64,000 bases of DNA from Ostreococcus lucimarinus CCE9901 (Eukaryota; Chlorophyta; Mamiellophyceae; Mamiellales; Bathycoccaceae). The first letter of the stretch is position 1; each line of letters opens with the position of its first letter. Location of the stretch: the NCBI RefSeq assembly GCF_000092065.1, contig NC_009358.1:434001-498000 (forward strand), written 5' to 3'. The position numbers and the translations under genes were made by a program. Below, piece by piece: positions 62,424 through 64,000 of the stretch. The notes below the pieces were generated by a model. That model saw nothing but the letters and a program-made list of their open reading frames with translations, had not been told where the DNA came from and did not search any database.

Positions 62424-64000
62424 ATGGATGATAAGGTAGAACGGCGCGAGCGCACGGCGCGAGCGCTTCGCGAGGCGGAGTACGCGAAGGCGCAGCGAGG
62501 AAACTTTTTCGTGAGGAATCACGCGCGCGCCAAGCGGTATTGGTACGAGTTGAATCAAAACGATACCTCGTTGTACTTGTTCCCGCCCAGGAGTGGCGTG
62601 CGAAGGAACGCGCAACGATTGATTGCGTGGAAGTGGTTCGAGAGGGTGACGATCATGCTCATCGTGGCGAACTGCTTCACGCTCGCGTTGTACCGGCCGC
62701 TGGAGAAGCACGGACGAACGAATCAAAATTTAGAAGTCGCCGAAACGATCTTTACGGTGATGTTCACGTTGGAGTTTTTAGCGCGCGTGGTGGCGAATAA
62801 CTTTATATTCGGTCCGCCCGAATCGGACGTGTACTTGAGGGATGGATGGCGAGTTTTAGATTTCACCGTCGTCATCGGCGGTTGGGTCTCCGTCGGAGTT
62901 ATGGTCGCTGGTGGATCTGGAGGAGGTCTCACAGCTATTCGAGGTATTCGTGCACTGAGACCACTGCGATCGATTTCAGGGTTCCCTGGATTGCGCGTGT
63001 TCGTCTCGACGACATTTGCGTCGATGGGTATGGTTAGGGATGTCGTGTTTTTCCTCTTCGTCGTAATGATAGTCTTGGGTATCCTCGGCGTGCAGCGCTA
63101 CGCGGGTAAGCTGTCGAACAGATGCGCGTACGCAAGCACACTCGATCTCGTCATGGAACAAATCGAGTTTCCGTGCTCAAAATCTACCGGCGGTCGTTCT
63201 TGTGGACCCATGCAAGTGTGCATCGCTACTGCGTTGACGGGCATGGACGACGGTCATTCAACTTTCAACAACATCATGGGTGCGGGATTTATAATTTATA
63301 GAGTTTTGACATTGCGTGGGTGGACAGATTTGATGTATCAAGTCATAGACGCCACCGGTGATCGTGTTTTGGCGATAATTTACTTCATCATCATCGTCGC
63401 CGTCGGCGCAATTTTTGTTTCATCCTTTATGTTGGCGGCGGTGACGACAAAGTATCGACAGACGGCAATTTTAGACGAAAAAAGGGCGCTGGACGCCGAG
63501 ACGGAAGACAAATCGAAAGCGTTGAGCAATCCAAAAAGTAAGAGAGTGCTGGCGAGCAGGAGGGCGGGCCGATTTAGCTATGGAGAGCGCCTGGAGCGAA
63601 TGATGGAACGACCGTTGGCGTTCATGCGGCGGGAGTTCATCTACCAGCGTTGGCTGCAGATGTTTGTGAAGCACAAGTATTTCGAAAATGGTATAACTAG
63701 TGCGATTGTGGTAAATACAATCATACTGGCGGTGCACTTTCGTGGTATGGGGAGCGAGATGGAGACAGCTGTGAATAATCTGAATTACTTGCTTTTGTCA
63801 GTCTTCGTGTTCGAGTTGGTGATGAAAGTACTCGCATTCGGAATTTTAGGATATAGCAAGGATCGCTACAATTTGTTCGACGCGACTGTTGTCACTGCCG
63901 GTCTGATAGAGCTGGCATATCGTAACAGCAGCTTGGCCGTCGCACGCGCGTTCCGTCTGTTGCGAGTGATGCGCACGACTCGCCTCATCACAAGAAACAA
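62424..64000 (+). CDS. Voltage-gated cation channel, four-domain type (3' partial)
   Basis: The frame is open for 525 codons to the window end. Repeat I has S1 (FERVTIMLIVANCFTLAL), S2-S3, and a voltage sensor S4 with Arg at 173, 176, 179 and 182 (IRGIRALRPLRSISGFPGLR). S5 (VVFFLFVVMIVLGILGVQRYAG) and a Cys-rich pore loop follow. The pore helix FIIYRVLTLRGWTDLMYQVIDATG and S6 (IIYFIIIVAVGAIFVSSFMLA) come next. Repeat II begins near residue 405 with a new S1-S4. The linker is basic. This is the CaV/NaV/NALCN layout. The filter residue in repeat I is Arg298 instead of Glu/Asp. Two more repeats are expected outside the window. Confidence 0.88.
   Translation, partial: MDDKVERRERTARALREAEYAKAQRGNFFVRNHARAKRYWYELNQNDTSLYLFPPRSGVRRNAQRLIAWKWFERVTIMLIVANCFTLALYRPLEKHGRTNQNLEVAETIFTVMFTLEFLARVVANNFIFGPPESDVYLRDGWRVLDFTVVIGGWVSVGVMVAGGSGGGLTAIRGIRALRPLRSISGFPGLRVFVSTTFASMGMVRDVVFFLFVVMIVLGILGVQRYAGKLSNRCAYASTLDLVMEQIEFPCSKSTGGRSCGPMQVCIATALTGMDDGHSTFNNIMGAGFIIYRVLTLRGWTDLMYQVIDATGDRVLAIIYFIIIVAVGAIFVSSFMLAAVTTKYRQTAILDEKRALDAETEDKSKALSNPKSKRVLASRRAGRFSYGERLERMMERPLAFMRREFIYQRWLQMFVKHKYFENGITSAIVVNTIILAVHFRGMGSEMETAVNNLNYLLLSVFVFELVMKVLAFGILGYSKDRYNLFDATVVTAGLIELAYRNSSLAVARAFRLLRVMRTTRLITRN

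Noticed and set aside
1-64000. Mobile elements, CRISPR arrays, rRNA or operon-type Shine-Dalgarno sites
   Set aside because: No transposase or reverse-transcriptase domain, terminal repeat pair, spaced repeat array or ribosomal RNA was recognised. The eukaryotic gene set and introns make prokaryotic signals irrelevant.

Overview
The window looks like nuclear DNA of a picoeukaryotic green alga of the Mamiellophyceae (Ostreococcus, Micromonas or Bathycoccus type). It carries plastid-targeted photosynthesis genes (Rubisco activase, phosphoribulokinase, a PsbP-domain protein, a dicarboxylate translocator, thioredoxin z, cpSecY). It also carries typical eukaryotic nuclear genes (ASF1, ARP4, beta-COP, ATG2, HOP2, UBA2, FCP1-like). 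The DNA is GC-rich, with long alternating CG runs at 5' gene ends, very short intergenic spacers (often 40-120 bp) and few short introns. Genus and chromosome are not claimed.

Layout. 0-11 kb: a truncated Cys-rich/acidic repeat protein, a PQ-loop transporter, a LON-domain protein, ASF1, a GH31 glycosidase, a membrane-anchored Sec14 protein, CDC123 and a basic unknown protein. 11-18.5 kb: a methyltransferase divergent from a reeler/cytochrome b561 protein, then a plastid cluster of dicarboxylate translocator, PsbP-domain protein and Rubisco activase. 18.5-28 kb: CHMP5/VPS60, FCP1-like phosphatase, UBA2, an H-protein-like gene head-to-head with a GDPD, SNU23, cytochrome c and ARP4. 28-44 kb: HOP2, beta-COP, an MsrA-like protein, a YqeH-type GTPase, a small unknown protein, a GNAT acetyltransferase, methionyl-tRNA synthetase, L-galactonolactone dehydrogenase, a PF10294-type methyltransferase, a small zinc-finger protein, a lumenal FKBP and a PRCC-like protein. 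44-54 kb: thioredoxin z, alpha/beta hydrolase, phosphoribulokinase, V-ATPase F, BCD1, a DDX21-like helicase and cpSecY. 54-64 kb: ATG2, an HMA-domain protein, an RsmD-like methyltransferase, a second Rubisco-activase-like protein fused to a rhodanese domain, and the 5' part of a four-domain-type voltage-gated channel.

Genes mostly form convergent/divergent pairs. I reconstructed eight introns in seven genes. All carry GACTGAC 25-35 nt before the 3' splice site, and seven of eight have a GTGCG 5' splice site. Calvin-cycle control recurs: Rubisco activase, redox-type phosphoribulokinase, thioredoxin z and the activase-rhodanese fusion.

Most promising unusual items: the activase-rhodanese fusion with His in place of the rhodanese Cys; an H-protein homologue lacking the lipoyl lysine; an MsrA-like protein without its catalytic Cys motif; a SNU23 whose zinc finger lost two ligands; a channel whose first pore has Arg at the selectivity position; and the near-invariant intron branch-site motif. 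No transposon, CRISPR array, rRNA or tRNA was recognised.
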